Origin: Thermothielavioides terrestris NRRL 8126
Lineage: Eukaryota; Ascomycota; Sordariomycetes; Sordariales; Chaetomiaceae
Length of the DNA stretch: 64,000 nt
Assembly: GCF_000226115.1 (NCBI RefSeq)
Contig: NC_016460.1
Location: forward strand, 3,348,001 to 3,412,000
Direction of reading: 5' to 3'
In this document: in pieces, positions 53,477 through 64,000 of the stretch
Numbering within the stretch: position 1 is the stretch's first letter
How the letters are laid out: every line of letters begins with the position of its first letter
Notes under the pieces: generated by a model
What the model was told of the DNA's origin: nothing
The model's database searches: none
What the model saw: only the letters and a program-made list of their open reading frames with translations
Position numbers and translations under genes: made by a program

Positions 53477-56400
53477 CTAATGGTGATGCATCCCACCCCC
53501 ACCGGGCCCACCTCCTCCCCCACCACCAAACATGGCCGCAAACCCATCCAGCCCGCCGCCAAGCCCGCCGCCAACGCCCAGCCCCTCCGGCCCCAGCTCA
53601 GGCGGCTCCATATTGAACGGCATGAACCAGGCCGAGCTGGGCTCGCCGAACGCGGCGTGCAGCGCGGCGTCGGCGGGGTGCGCATGGGGATGCGCAACAT
53701 GCGGATGCGGGTGGCCACCATGGCCGTGGGCGACGTGGTGGCGCGCTTGCGCGTCGCGGCCGGCGACGACGGCGTCGTCGCCGGGCCAGCCGGCCAGCGA
53801 GCCCAGCGGGGAGTGGTCGACGGCGGCGGCGGCGGCGGCGTGGCTGTGGCCGCCGTAGGCGCCGAAGACGAGCTGGCGGTCGAGGCGGGACATGCCGTGG
53901 GCGGCGCCGAGGGGCATGGCGAAGGGGTCCGGCGGGAAGAAAGGGGAGGGCGGGGGCTGGTGGTGGTGCGACGGGTGCGGGTGGTGGTGCGGGTGGGAGA
54001 AGGCGACGGGGGAGACGGGCGAGAGGGCCGGGTGGTAGGGGCCTGGTCCCGGGCCGTTGCCGGCGACGGCGAGCGGGTTGAAGGAGCCCGCGGCGGCGGA
54101 GGCGGCGCCGTTGGGGGGGCCTGCGCCCGAGAAGCTGCGCTGGTGGAGGCGAGCGGCGTGGAGTTGCTCGGCGGTGGCGCGGGCAAAGTCTGTTTGGAGC
54201 GGCTCAAGCCCTTGGTCTGCTCCCGGCCCGCTGCCGCGGGAGGCGGTGCTCGCTTTGCGGACGACCGACTTGCGCTTGAGTTGGGCGGTGTTGGGCTGAC
54301 CCGCGCGGGGGGCGCCGTTGGCGGCGGCCGCGGCGGCGTTTTCGGCGCTTTGTGGGGAGAGGGTGGTGAAGAACTCCTCGACCGTGTGGAGCTCTGGTTT
54401 CTGCTCTAGCACGGCATCTTCGCCCTTCTCTTTCTTCTTGTATGCGGCCGGGTCGAGGAAGTCGGACTGCGAGACGCCGTGCGGGTAGCGGTCGAACCAG
54501 TCGCCGTATTGGAAAATGGGCGACGCGGCGCTCTCGCTAGCGGGGGTGCCCAGTCTCGCGGCGTCGGCGCAGGTGCGGTATTGCTCGCGCAGGTTCTCTG
54601 ACATCCAGTGGAACATGCCCCAATACCGCTTCATTTTCGACAGGAACCTGACATTCGTGGCCAGATTCCGCTTCGAGGTTGCCTCCATGGTCGGGTTCCC
54701 GGAGAATATGCCGAAGATATGGACGGTGCTGGACAAAAATGCGCAGTACCCTGTGAAGGGGGCGGTGATGAAGTGCGACTCGGCGTCCTTGAGCAGCTCC
54801 GATATCCGGTTCGCAGCGGCAAACGCCTTGGCCCCCGCCTTCGTCACGAACGCCTTCGGGACGTCTTGTAGCGAATGCCCGCTTGGCGACGATACGGCGA
54901 ACCGGTTCATGAAGAGGATGTTCTGCTGAATAGAGATGTGCAAAAAGAGGAACTGGTTGGCCATGTTGTCCGACTCGTGCGCTTTCAGGTTTTCGGCGCT
55001 GTAAGCCAAACTCTCCGGCAATTCAGTCAGGAAGTTCTCGGTCTGCATCAGCAGCTTTGTGTACTCCGAATCCGGGCTCCACATCGGGTGAGGGTCGAGC
55101 TCCTTTCCGCCCTGGTTGAGGTACCAGATAATGCGTCCCCACAAGGCAATGGCCTTGATCATCCAGGCCGCGACGCCCATGTTGTCCTTCGCCTCATTCG
55201 GATTGTCCTCCGAGACGGGTTCGAGAACCTGGCCGCTGAGGGTTTCGGTAGGACCAGGGAGGTCTAACTGGAAGTTCCTCTCCTTGATTGGTAGCGGAAT
55301 CTTCAGCGTCTCCTCCCGGATGAACGTCGGCCTGTCCGTCCCTGACGAGTTGAAGCGGTCCATCAGGAAGCATGCCCACATCGTCCGCCTCCGGATCTCG
55401 CGGTCGATAAAGCTCAGCTGCGTCTTGCCTGGGATGCGGAGCGGGTCGTGCTCTAGGTCCTTGTGCAGCTGCAAGGCGAAAGCCATGCGGATCGCCTGTC
55501 CCCCAAGTGACCAACTCCGCCCGCCGTGGCAGGTGCCAAACTCGTGCAAGCCCAGGATCAGTAGGCAGGTCAGGATCGTGATGTTGGGCCATTCATAGCG
55601 CTTCATCAGGATGTCACGGGCCACGGACGCCCATTCTTCGCCGCGCAGAAAGTTCGGATTCGTGTTGAGTTTAGGGTGGTTAGAGAAACGTGCCGCTATC
55701 GCGCACACGGAGAGGACTAGGACTGGGGGAAGCGTGCCGGCTCTGGCAAGGTCATCATGATTAGCACTGCTGGGAAGAAGCAAGCGTCAGCGAGTGGAGA
55801 CATACTTGAGCTTCCTCATATAGCTTGGTTTGTGGAGAAGATGGTAGGCTTGGCCGTAGATGTTCTCGAAGAAGACCTCGGCGAGGTGCTCCTGGATCTC
55901 CTTGGAAGGAAGGGCATCACCCCCCTCGAGCAAGAGTTTGCTCTCCTCCGCCTCCTGGACGAGGATTGTGGACGGCTTGTTCGGCCCGTCAAGCTTGGAT
56001 CTCGATGGGGCGCGAGCCCAGTGGTCTAGGTCCGGGCCGAATGCCTCGTCGGCGCCGCGTTTCTTCGGCGCCGGCTTTCCGCTGCCGGGGAGGGTGCCCG
56101 GAATTGCAGGCTTGACCACGGCGCGGGTCACGGACGAGGAAATGGCGTCCTGCTCCGCTTTCGGCACGATCTTGATGATGCGCTCTTCCATCCGCTTCAA
56201 CCGTTTATCGAGCATGGCCATGTAGTCGGTCCTCGGGGCCGCCTTGCGCGCTGTAACTTTGTAGACGCACGGGATGCGCGACCGCAGGCAGTGCTTGCAG
56301 GCAGGCTTCTCGCCGGAGCAGCGGATCTTCTTGCGGCGGCACGCAATGCAGGCCAGCGGTAACCGTTTGCGCTCCTTGCCGGCCTTGGTCTTCAGTTCGC

Positions 56401-56947
56401 TCCATGCAGGCGCGGCATCCGATTTGTCGGCCTTCTTCCCGCCCAGATCCGTGCCATCCGCGGGCCCGGTCGTCGCGAGACCGAACTCGTCGGACATGGG
56501 CTCCTCCAACGAGTTGGCGCCGTTCGCGTTGCTGTCCGGCGTGCCGTCGTCGGACCCGTCGGGGCTGGGCCGTTGGCCATTGGCGGCGCCGTAACCCGAA
56601 GTCTGAACGGTGATGGAAGCTGCCGAGTCCTGTCGGTCCTGCATCGGCGACATCGGCGCGGCCTGGGGGGTCGCGAACACATCCGGGCCGGGGTCGTCGA
56701 AGCCGTGTTGCATGCCGTTCATGGGCGAGTCTCCTAGCGAGCCTTGATAGGAGAAGGGAAAGTCGCCAAAGGGTGTGGCGCCGCCCATGTCGGGGGCGGC
56801 GGTGATGATGTCTAGCGTCTCATTGGGATGTTCCAGCTTGAGGTCGGGCTGGCCGAGGTGCGCTTCGGGGGGGCCGGCGGTAGGGGAGAACTCGAGATCG
56901 AGGGAGGGGAAGTTCTTGAGACCGGCCTCGCCGTCGCTCGGTGACAT
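53477..56947 (-). CDS. Zn(II)2Cys6 transcription factor with fungal-specific TF domain
   Basis: Two exons. Exon 1 is 56947-55806. The favoured exon 2 is 55742-53477, with a 63-bp intron (acceptor CTTGCCAG) giving 1135 residues. An in-frame acceptor 24 bp earlier (CCCAGCAG) would leave only a 39-bp intron. The zinc cluster (ACIACRRKKIRCSGEKPACK then HCLRSRIPC) lies at about residues 200-230, followed by a linker and a basic coiled-coil (AMLDKRLKRMEERIIKIVPK). The middle domain (GTLPPVLVLSVCAIAARFSN, GGRSWSLGGQAIRMAFALQL, RRTMWACFLMDRFNSSGTDR) is typical of PF04082. The C-terminus is Ala/Pro/Gly/His-rich and ends HHH. It is not an XlnR-type cluster. I cannot assign target genes. Confidence 0.88.
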
Positions 56948-58820
56948 TGCGAAGCACTCGGAGCGAGTATGGCTCCAGGAGAGCTCAACACAGCGGTCTC
57001 GGTCTCGCGGTTGCTGGTTGCTGGAACGGGCAGCGATGACGAGGCGATTCAAGGACCCCACCCACACAAGAGCCGACCCAGGCCTCGTGCGCTTTCTCCA
57101 CTCGACTCGAGCTCAGCAGCGGGGAGTGGCATAAAGATATCTCATCTTACTTGCTCCTCACGAACGACGGAAGTGAACACGTTGAGACGATGGCGGGTCG
57201 TGAGGCAAGTTCGAACAGGCAAGTTTCTGGGTCTTGCAAACGATCCCTGGGCCGGGGATGGATCCTGGCCGTCGACTCCAAAAGTTGGTGTTTGGGGAAG
57301 AGAAATCGGAGAGAGGAGGCGAGCTGGGGTCGGAATCTGCGGCGTGCCCTACTTGGCAAGCTGTGGATCACTTGGGACTTGGGACTACACTAACGGTTAG
57401 CGTCCTGGAGTGCTTTCGCGTGGTTGAGTTGTGGGGTAACACCCCCGTCAACCCCAGCCAGGCGCGCGAGAGTGGGTAAGCAGGGCGATCCCAGAAGTTG
57501 CCTAGCCTGTCCGGGGAGGGCTTGTAATGTACTGTAACTACCTATTCCGTACCTGTGCGATGCCGAAATCGTCCGCTTGCGGTGCAGGATCTCGAGCACG
57601 CATCCGGTTGCGAGGGTGGCTGCAGGCTTCAAGACACTGACAGAGCAAGGGGGCGCGAGCATCTGAGGACCAAAGGAGGCGTGGCCTGGGCTCGCCCACA
57701 ACGGCGCATGCAAGCAATATACAAGGAGCGGGTGGCACGAAGCATCGAAGGCCGGGGGGAACAAAGAAGCTTTGCTCAAATTTTGTGGGCGGGACGAATA
57801 GATTGGGCATGGGGCAGGCGGGTTGGCAACTTCAAGGGGACTTCATTCACGCAATTGTAGTCGGCCCGTCATCAGAGCCTGGGCTGTCTATTGCCCTCCC
57901 CTCTTTCTGACGACCCCTCCCTCCTCATCCGGGGCGCAGAAGCGCCACGGCAGGAGACGAGACCGAGGATATGCAACCAGGCTGACGAACCCGCAGCCAG
58001 CGTCATTCCGGCGCGCGTGGGAACGCAGCCATCCCGCAGCAGCAGCAGTAGCCACCACTCTTGTGCGCCCAACCGCATTCAGTCTGCTGTGTCTGCGACT
58101 TTGCATGGGTTCTTTACACAGGAGTTAGACAGGGCAGGTCGGGGAACCCTCCGCTGAACGGATACCACAGTACGGACACAGCTGAGGCGAGCCAACACCC
58201 CACAGTCGATTTTTGGCGCAGGTACAGTACCTTCGTACACTGCGGATCCATGGATACCCCGGGCGTGCTCCAGCCTGCCCCAGCCAACACATGGTCGCTG
58301 ATTCGCCTTTTGTGCCGCTGTGGCGTGCACGGGCACTGGCTCTCTGCAGAGCAGCATGATGCGCAGTTACACGAGTCCAAGTACCTACTAGCTACCCCGT
58401 ACCCTCTGCAAAGTGCTTGAGGCGTCGACTAGGAACAATCACGTGGAGGGTGAGACATGGGGGATTCTCGTGTGCAGCATGCAGGGATATCGGGACATAA
58501 TTGTGTGTTGCGATGGCAAATTCCGAGAATACGCCGCTGCGTGCTCCGAATATAGCCAGGGATGATGTCCGATTTGCCCTTGATGGGATCTTCTCTCCTT
58601 GATCTCTTCAAAGCTCCGATGGTTATTCTGTGTCGCAGCGATTGGCCACTATGCACTGCTCAACGGCTCGTAGGGCCGCGAAGAATGAGAGCACCGCTTG
58701 GTGTTTCTGCGTGGATGCGCCGCAGCGCAGCGCAATTCTCCGGTGAATAAGGTAAAGTTTCGTTCTGTCGATCACGGATCCACCAGCGGTGGCGGAATTG
58801 AAGTGAAGTATGACCCGCTG
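56948..58820. other. Upstream region of the transcription factor gene, no gene seen
   Basis: About 1.9 kb up to MITE copy 3. The first few hundred bases are likely promoter and 5' UTR. No frame has recognisable content. No RNA gene recognised. Confidence 0.4.
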
Positions 58821-58829
58821 CCCCTGCTG

Positions 58830-59212
58830 GGTAGACGTTAAAGAGGTCCCGCCAAGACTAATTTCGGCCAATTGTCGGCAATGTTTTTACAGCGTTTTTA
58901 CGCAACCCCGATCGCCAAGGGCGTTTGCTCTATCGCCAAGGGGTTAGTTCGCCAAGGGTACGGGGGGCGGCGCTAGCCCCCCCGCTAGTTAGGATTCGGG
59001 TTAAGGTTAGGGTGCGGGTCAAGGTTAGGGTACGGGTTAACTTCGTTTTCTTTTCTTTCGATTTGGTTAAGGTTTTACAAAGTTGTTGCTACAAGTCTTT
59101 GCGATTCTTCGTTGTTGATGTTGCTCGAAGTCGTCGTGGCCTTGGCGATTTGTAAATACTTGTAAGCGGTAGGTTCCGAAATTAGGCTTGGCGGGACCTC
59201 TTTAACGACGAC
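58830..59212 (-). mobile_element. MITE copy 3 (383 bp), inverted orientation
   Basis: Same family as 5259 and 43831 but reversed: it begins GGTAGACGTTAAAGAGGTCC and ends ...GGCGGGACCTCTTTAACG then ACGAC. Flanks CCCCTGCTG (58821-58829) and CCGCTGCTG (59213-59221) match at 8 of 9. In this orientation the telomere-like tract shows the G-rich strand (about 58989-59041: GGTTAAGGTTAGGGTGCGGG and similar). No coding capacity. Confidence 0.88.
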
Positions 59213-59221
59213 CCGCTGCTG

Positions 59222-60047
59222 CTGCTGAACTGGCGCTGAAGCCCGGGAGAGTCTCGGGCTTACGCGCGCCCTTGTCAGCAATTGCCAGGGACCGAGTCGC
59301 CGGGGCGCGCTAGGGCCCAAACGAGTTTGGGACGAGGCAGCAACTCGGAACTAGCAGGAGTGTCGCTCTGTCACAAACTCCTCGTTGATGATTGAAATGA
59401 GCAGAAAGCGGGCTAACTTGAGTCACCGATGGCTGCCTTGTGTGCAGCGGCAGCATCCAATGTACCGTAACTACATAAGTACAGGGTCGCGCCTTCCGGA
59501 TTCGGTTGTGGAGTGCAGAAATCTGGTAATCATTCCGTACATGACAATACGCTACACTACCTAAGTTAGTGGTGTCTCCTCCCCCTTGCCAGAACTTGGA
59601 TCCGTCAAATCCTCCTTCTCCCATTCCATTCCATCAAATGTTCATCTGCAACACGGAATACTTGTGGTACCGCTACAGTGGAGGGCGTAGCATGCAGATG
59701 GGATACCTTAGCGGGGTAACCTGCTAAATTGTAAGCCAAGAGCATGCCTTACCTGGGTGTAAGCTTGGCTCCGTTTCTATGGCATAGAATCAGGATAAGC
59801 CTGATCCTGGGCATAAGCCTGACGGTCCCTGACGACCCTGACAACTTTTGGCCCTATAGTGGGCCCTGTAGGTGCCCTGGACGGATGCCTAATAGCTTGT
59901 ATGGACCACTAACCGGATACGCTGGAATTGGTGGAATGCGCATTGGATATGCACCTATTGCGAAGCTAAATACAGTGCATCCTCCGCCGAACTTTCTGCA
60001 TTTTTCCAACTGCCCATGCCAAGCCTTGAACCTGTGTCCTAACCTCC
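59222..60047. other. Unannotated stretch between MITE copy 3 and the minisatellite
   Basis: About 830 bp with no supportable gene. The region 59740-60040 stays open on the plus strand (LGVSLAPFLWHRIRISLILG and on) but runs straight into the tandem repeat, whose reading frames are artefacts. Confidence 0.35.
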
Positions 60048-60670
60048 ATAGTGGAAGCAGTGGAAGTGCAGTGGAAGCAGTGGAAGTGCAGTGGAAGCAG
60101 TGGAAGTGCAGTGGAAGTGCAGTGGAAGCTGTGGAAGTCGGGTGTGGTGGAAGATCTGGATTGTGGTGGAAGATCCGGCTGTGTGGTGGAAGCTGTGGAA
60201 GTGTGGTGGAAGATCCGGCTGTGTGGTGGAAGCTGTGGAAGTGTGGTGGAAGATCCGGCTGTGTGGTGGAAGCTGTGGAAGTGTGGTGGAAGATCCGGCT
60301 GTGTGGTGGAAGCTGTGGAAGTGTGGTGGAAGATCCGGCTGTGTGGTGGAAGCTGTGGAAGTGTAGTGGAAGATCCGGATTGTGGTGGAAGATCTAGCTG
60401 TGTGGTGGAAGATCCGGATTGTGGTGGAAGATCCGGATTGTGGTGGAAGATCTAGCTGTGTGGTAGAAGATGTGGAAGTGTGGTGGAAGATCCGGATTGT
60501 GGTGGAAGATCCGGATTGTGGTGGAAGATCCGGATTGTGGTGGAAGATCCGGATTGTGGTGGAAGATCCGGATTGTGGTGGAAGATCTGGCTGTGTGGTA
60601 GAAGATGTGGAAGTGTGGTGGAAGATCCAGATTGTGGTGGAAGATCCGGATTGTGGTGGAAGATCGAAGA
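60048..60670 (+). repeat. Compound minisatellite of GTGGAAG-based units
   Basis: Three zones. First, at about 60052-60120, units close to 20 bp (GTGGAAGCAGTGGAAGTGCA). Second, at 60181-60340, four identical 40-bp units in tandem plus a fifth variant to 60380; each combines GTGTGGTGGAAGCTGTGGAA with GTGTGGTGGAAGATCCGGCT. Third, at about 60480-60590, 19-bp units (GATCCGGATTGTGGTGGAA). The 40-bp unit contains no stop in any plus-strand frame, so long Trp/Gly/Val-rich frames there are artefacts. Confidence 0.92.
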
Positions 60671-60803
60671 TGCGGAAGAGTGGAAGATGCCTCTTCTCGA
60701 GTGCACTTTCTATATTCGGTATTGGATTAGGGTAATGGACTACCTGGACATAGGGGGACCTAGTTTTTCTACTTTTCTATTTGTCTCAGAGCGTTACATT
60801 CGT

Positions 60804-60909
60804 TGTCAGGGGGTTTGGCCCTCTGATCACATATATTTAAGTGGGCTAAGCCCATCTTCTTTATCATCAAGCAAGACATCAAGTAGTTGTCAATACACGT
60901 CCATTGACA
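60804..60909 (+). repeat. Candidate 5' LTR (106 bp)
   Basis: The segment starts TGTCAGGGGGTT and ends CCATTGACA, so its termini are TGTCA...TGACA, the usual Ty3-type LTR ends. Five bases further on is TGGTGGTCCTCC, which could be a tRNA primer-binding site. A second copy is not in the window, so it may also be coincidental or a solo LTR. Confidence 0.4.
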
Positions 60910-63900
60910 CTATATTGGTGGTCCTCCTTCTTCTAGGAAGGCTATTAAGCCTCTCCTTTCGTTGTTCTACCTCTGTCTAGACGGTAGGCATTCGAGCTAT
61001 TGAGCTCTAACCGTATTCTTATTGTCTTTTGTCTTTCTACTACATCCTACTAGACGTATCTAAGCTATATATCTTCCTTTTAGGAGACATCCTTCCTACT
61101 ATTCGATATATACTATCTTTATCCGTCTAGAGGTATACTATATTCTTTTAGAAGCTATTTTATACGTCTAATCCTAGGTATAGTAGAGTAGGTTAGTATA
61201 GAGGTTTTATACTATTTTAAATAGAGGCTCAATCGAGGAGGAGCTTAGCTCTATATCTAAACGAGATAGTATAGACTATAAAGTCTTCTAAGATTATAGA
61301 ACTATACAATGCTATATTAATAGCTATATAACGACGATATAGCCGACCTATTAAGGCTTTAGTATACTGATACCAGTATCTCTAGGAGGTATAGAAACCT
61401 ATTGAGGTATATATATTCTAGGGGTCTATTGAAACCTTGTCCTAGGAGACCTTCCTTTATCTAGACGGCGTAGAGTATTAAAAAGATATCCTATTATCTC
61501 TAATACTTCGAAGACCTATTGAGGCTTCGTTATTATCGATATAGTAGTTGTAAAACGCTAATCTAATCGAAAGACGATAGTTCTATCCTCTTAAATAAAG
61601 ATAGGGGTAGAATTTTTATCGATCATTATTTTCTTCCCTAGTCTAGCTAAACTAGTTATAAAAGCGATTAAATATAGTAGCTATTCGTAAGCTTCTAAGC
61701 TTAGGACTATACTTTTATAATATTTAGCTCCTTCTAATAGTATATCTAGTATTGTTTTATATTAGATATAAGGTCTTAGTATAGACTTTTACTTTTCTTC
61801 TTAAGAGCTATACTCTTACTGCTATTATATTAGTTAGGTCTAGTATATTAGTTGCTAAAGGTATCTAGGTGATCTATAAGGAACCTATAGTTATCCTTTA
61901 AGGCGTTTAGACTATATATTCTAAAGGAACCTAGCTTCTTAAGAGGTTTTCTTCCTTTAGATAGACGTTAAAGGAGTCGATATTCCTATAGAAATGTATA
62001 TATTAATCTTTTTATAGTCTATCGATATAGTCGTTGCCTTTCTCAAAGATAATAGCTAAGCGTCTAATAACTAGATTCTAGTAGTATATATATATATTGT
62101 CTATAGAAGCTCTAGAAATTCTATCGACCTCTATAATACTATTAATCTTAATGTTAACCTCTAAGGGAGAGTTTAAAGATATATCTATTTTATAGCCTTT
62201 CTAAGGTATACTAAGCGAAGAAGACTTAGCTAAAGTAGTATAGACATCCTTTCCATCTTCGTTAGATACCTCTACTCCGCTTATCTATATAGAGGTACCT
62301 ATAGTAATACCTTCTAGTCTCTCTAAAGCTAAAGCTCTAAAAAAGATGACTAAGTATATTTTTACTACTATACTTAGTACGACCTTTTCGACCTTAGCAA
62401 AGGCTAGCCTTTAGGGCTACTTCTCTAGTTAGAATGCTATACGTTGGATCAAGACCTTCGAAGAGATATACAAAGCTTATTAGGTTATTAATAATAAGAT
62501 TTATATATATTTATTCGAGCTTTAGTACAATACTACGATTTAGCCTATTATTCGTTATTAGGAGAAAAAGGACTAAGAGACCTAGGTAGCTTTCAAAGCT
62601 AAGTTCCTAAAGTGTTAAAAGAGCAATGATCCTAAGTAGTATAGAGATAGAGATTACCTTTATAATTTAATCGAAAGGAGATACTAGCTAGTTAGTAAAG
62701 TTATCTACAACTACTTTAAGTTGATCGACTATATATATATTATTGCCTTTACTAAAGTTTATAAAGAGCTATAGTATATAATCGTTCTAACTATATAGTA
62801 TATATTTAATCAATGGATCTAAGTAGCTTTTAAAGACTATTAGTATACTTTAAAGAAGGACGATAAGGACTCTATCTATATTACAAAGTAGGTAGACTTC
62901 CTTAAGTTCGTTTAGGATACTCTTTAGAAGGGTCTTAATGTAAAAGACCTCTTTTTTAAGACCTATAAGTATAAGATCGATCTATAGAAGTACTACTTAC
63001 TTCTAGCTATATTTACTATTAAGACGACCCCTAAGCTATAGGAGTAGGAAGAGGAGGAGCTAAAGAAAGCTCTTATACCTATACTTGATAATATCGACGA
63101 TCTAGCTAATTAGCTCTAGTGTCTATATATCTAGAAGTAGAAGATCGTCGAGCAGTTCAAATAGAAGATCGAGGCCCTCTATTTATATAGAATCGATCCT
63201 ACTTTTAACGAGATCGAGGTTCTTTAGACGTATTTCCAATAGTGGAGCCGCTTATAGGAGAGACGCGTTGGCTTTATCACTAGCCTATATATTGATAGTT
63301 ATCCTCTTAGCTATAGTAGACCTATAAGCTTTAGCTATTACTACTATTATAGTGATTTTAACTATATAGTCTTTAAGTATATAGAAGCTATAAAAGCTAT
63401 AGCTATAGGTCTAATATATTATAAAGGTATAGACTACTACCTTAGCGATAGGAGTAAGAAGAGCTATATACTAGCTAAGACGATTACCTTTGTAAAGGTA
63501 GATATTAATAGTGTATAAGAGGTCGGTAAGATCAGCTAGCTTGTCCTTATATATATAGCCTATTGCCTATAGTATAATAGCTACTTTATATACTAGGTAT
63601 ACTATTGTAAATATAAGCGTTTAAATAGTTACTTATTTAAACTAGATATATCCCTAGTACTAAATAAGTACTACCTCTAGTAGCTTAAAATATATTAGGA
63701 GCCTATAACTATCTAGACGACAATTAATCGTCTTATATACAAAGGGGAGCTTAAGCTTACCTCCGCCTTCTATTATATAGCGTCTAATCAGTTGTCGTTT
63801 TATATAGTTCCGTTAGAAGGAGGTTATATCTTAACTTAGAAGGTTGTCCTATAGCCTACGTTAAAGGCTAACGAATTCCGTTGACTACCTCTTCCTCTCT

Positions 63901-64000
63901 TTGACTAGACTGAGGGGGAAGCTAAGGAGGAAATAGACGAGGAAGCGGAGACTATACTTTAAAATATATCGTCTACTAAATGTTAGTTCGCTAAGGATAA
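60910..64000 (+). mobile_element. RIP-degenerated retroelement relic, runs off the right edge
   Basis: Base composition changes abruptly near 60.9-61.0 kb to AT-rich sequence full of TA steps (ATATAT, CTATAG, TTAGTA), the signature of repeat-induced CpA-to-TpA change. No intact gene is present. One plus-strand frame passing through ATG 62346 can nevertheless be followed to about 63.86 kb: in it almost every stop is TAG, with some TAA and none seen as TGA, as expected if CAG/CAA glutamine codons were mutated. The charged, helical residue content between stops and the LTR-like segment to the left suggest a gag-like region of an LTR element, but I recognise no specific domain. Confidence 0.7.

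Noticed and set aside
53120..54409. 429-codon plus-strand frame
   Set aside because: Antisense to the low-complexity C-terminus of the Zn2Cys6 transcription factor.
59744..60455. Overlapping plus-strand frames rich in Trp, Gly, Val and Cys
   Set aside because: The 40-bp tandem unit has no stop in any plus frame and its length is not a multiple of three, so all three frames stay open without selection.
60048..60670. Possible CRISPR-like array
   Set aside because: Units are directly adjacent with no unique spacers, and the genome is eukaryotic.

Overview
The window is nuclear DNA of a filamentous ascomycete, most likely a Sordariomycete close to Sordariales/Chaetomiaceae. The evidence is short introns (about 50-120 bp) with GTATGT/GTAAGT donors and CTAAC/CTGAC branch sites, GC-rich coding regions with long low-complexity insertions, products that are standard single-copy fungal genes, and an AT-rich right end that looks mutated by RIP (repeat-induced point mutation). 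I joined all exons by eye from splice signals and reading phase. Nothing was aligned or searched.

Layout. 1-1181: 3' end of a gene entering from the left, possibly a VPS9-type Rab5 exchange factor. 1791-3945 (-): alpha-actinin. 5259-5670: first copy of a short inverted-repeat transposon. 6402-9754 (+): PUS7 pseudouridine synthase. 12511-14179 (-): MAP kinase kinase of the cell-wall-integrity type. 16758-18554 (+): DBP8 helicase. 18638-20005 (-) and 20689-21891 (+): a divergent pair encoding uracil-5-carboxylate decarboxylase and thymine 7-hydroxylase, which together convert thymine to uracil. 22002-23204 (-): aminoglycoside-phosphotransferase-like kinase. 23567-24601 (+): J-domain protein. 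24961-26400 (-): CAF17/IBA57 Fe-S factor. 26894-28578 (-): five-exon SRPK-like kinase. 31788-32654 (-): conserved acidic protein of unknown role.

From about 32.7 to 38.4 kb the sequence is gene-poor and holds a decayed DUF3237-type gene (core 37221-37627). Then come a small kinase-like gene (38404-39405, +), a septin-like GTPase with a C-terminal membrane anchor (40638-43214, -), the second transposon copy (43831-44211), a RING protein with a huge Arg/Asp/Glu/Ser tail (44675-47977, -), a Rab5/Vps21 GTPase (48860-49695, -), KRI1 (50207-52327, +) and a Zn2Cys6 transcription factor (53477-56947, -). The right end holds the third transposon copy in inverted orientation (58830-59212), a minisatellite (about 60048-60670) and more than 3 kb of AT-rich relic retroelement running off the window.

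Most genes are housekeeping: ribosome biogenesis (DBP8, KRI1), RNA modification and splicing (PUS7, J protein), endosomal traffic (Rab5, possibly VPS9), cytoskeleton (alpha-actinin, septin-like) and signalling (MKK, two other kinases). The most notable points are the thymine-salvage pair, a non-coding transposon family whose three copies share 9-bp target duplications and carry an internal telomere-like tract, and a relic reading frame of about 1.5 kb whose stops are almost all TAG/TAA, as expected for RIP.
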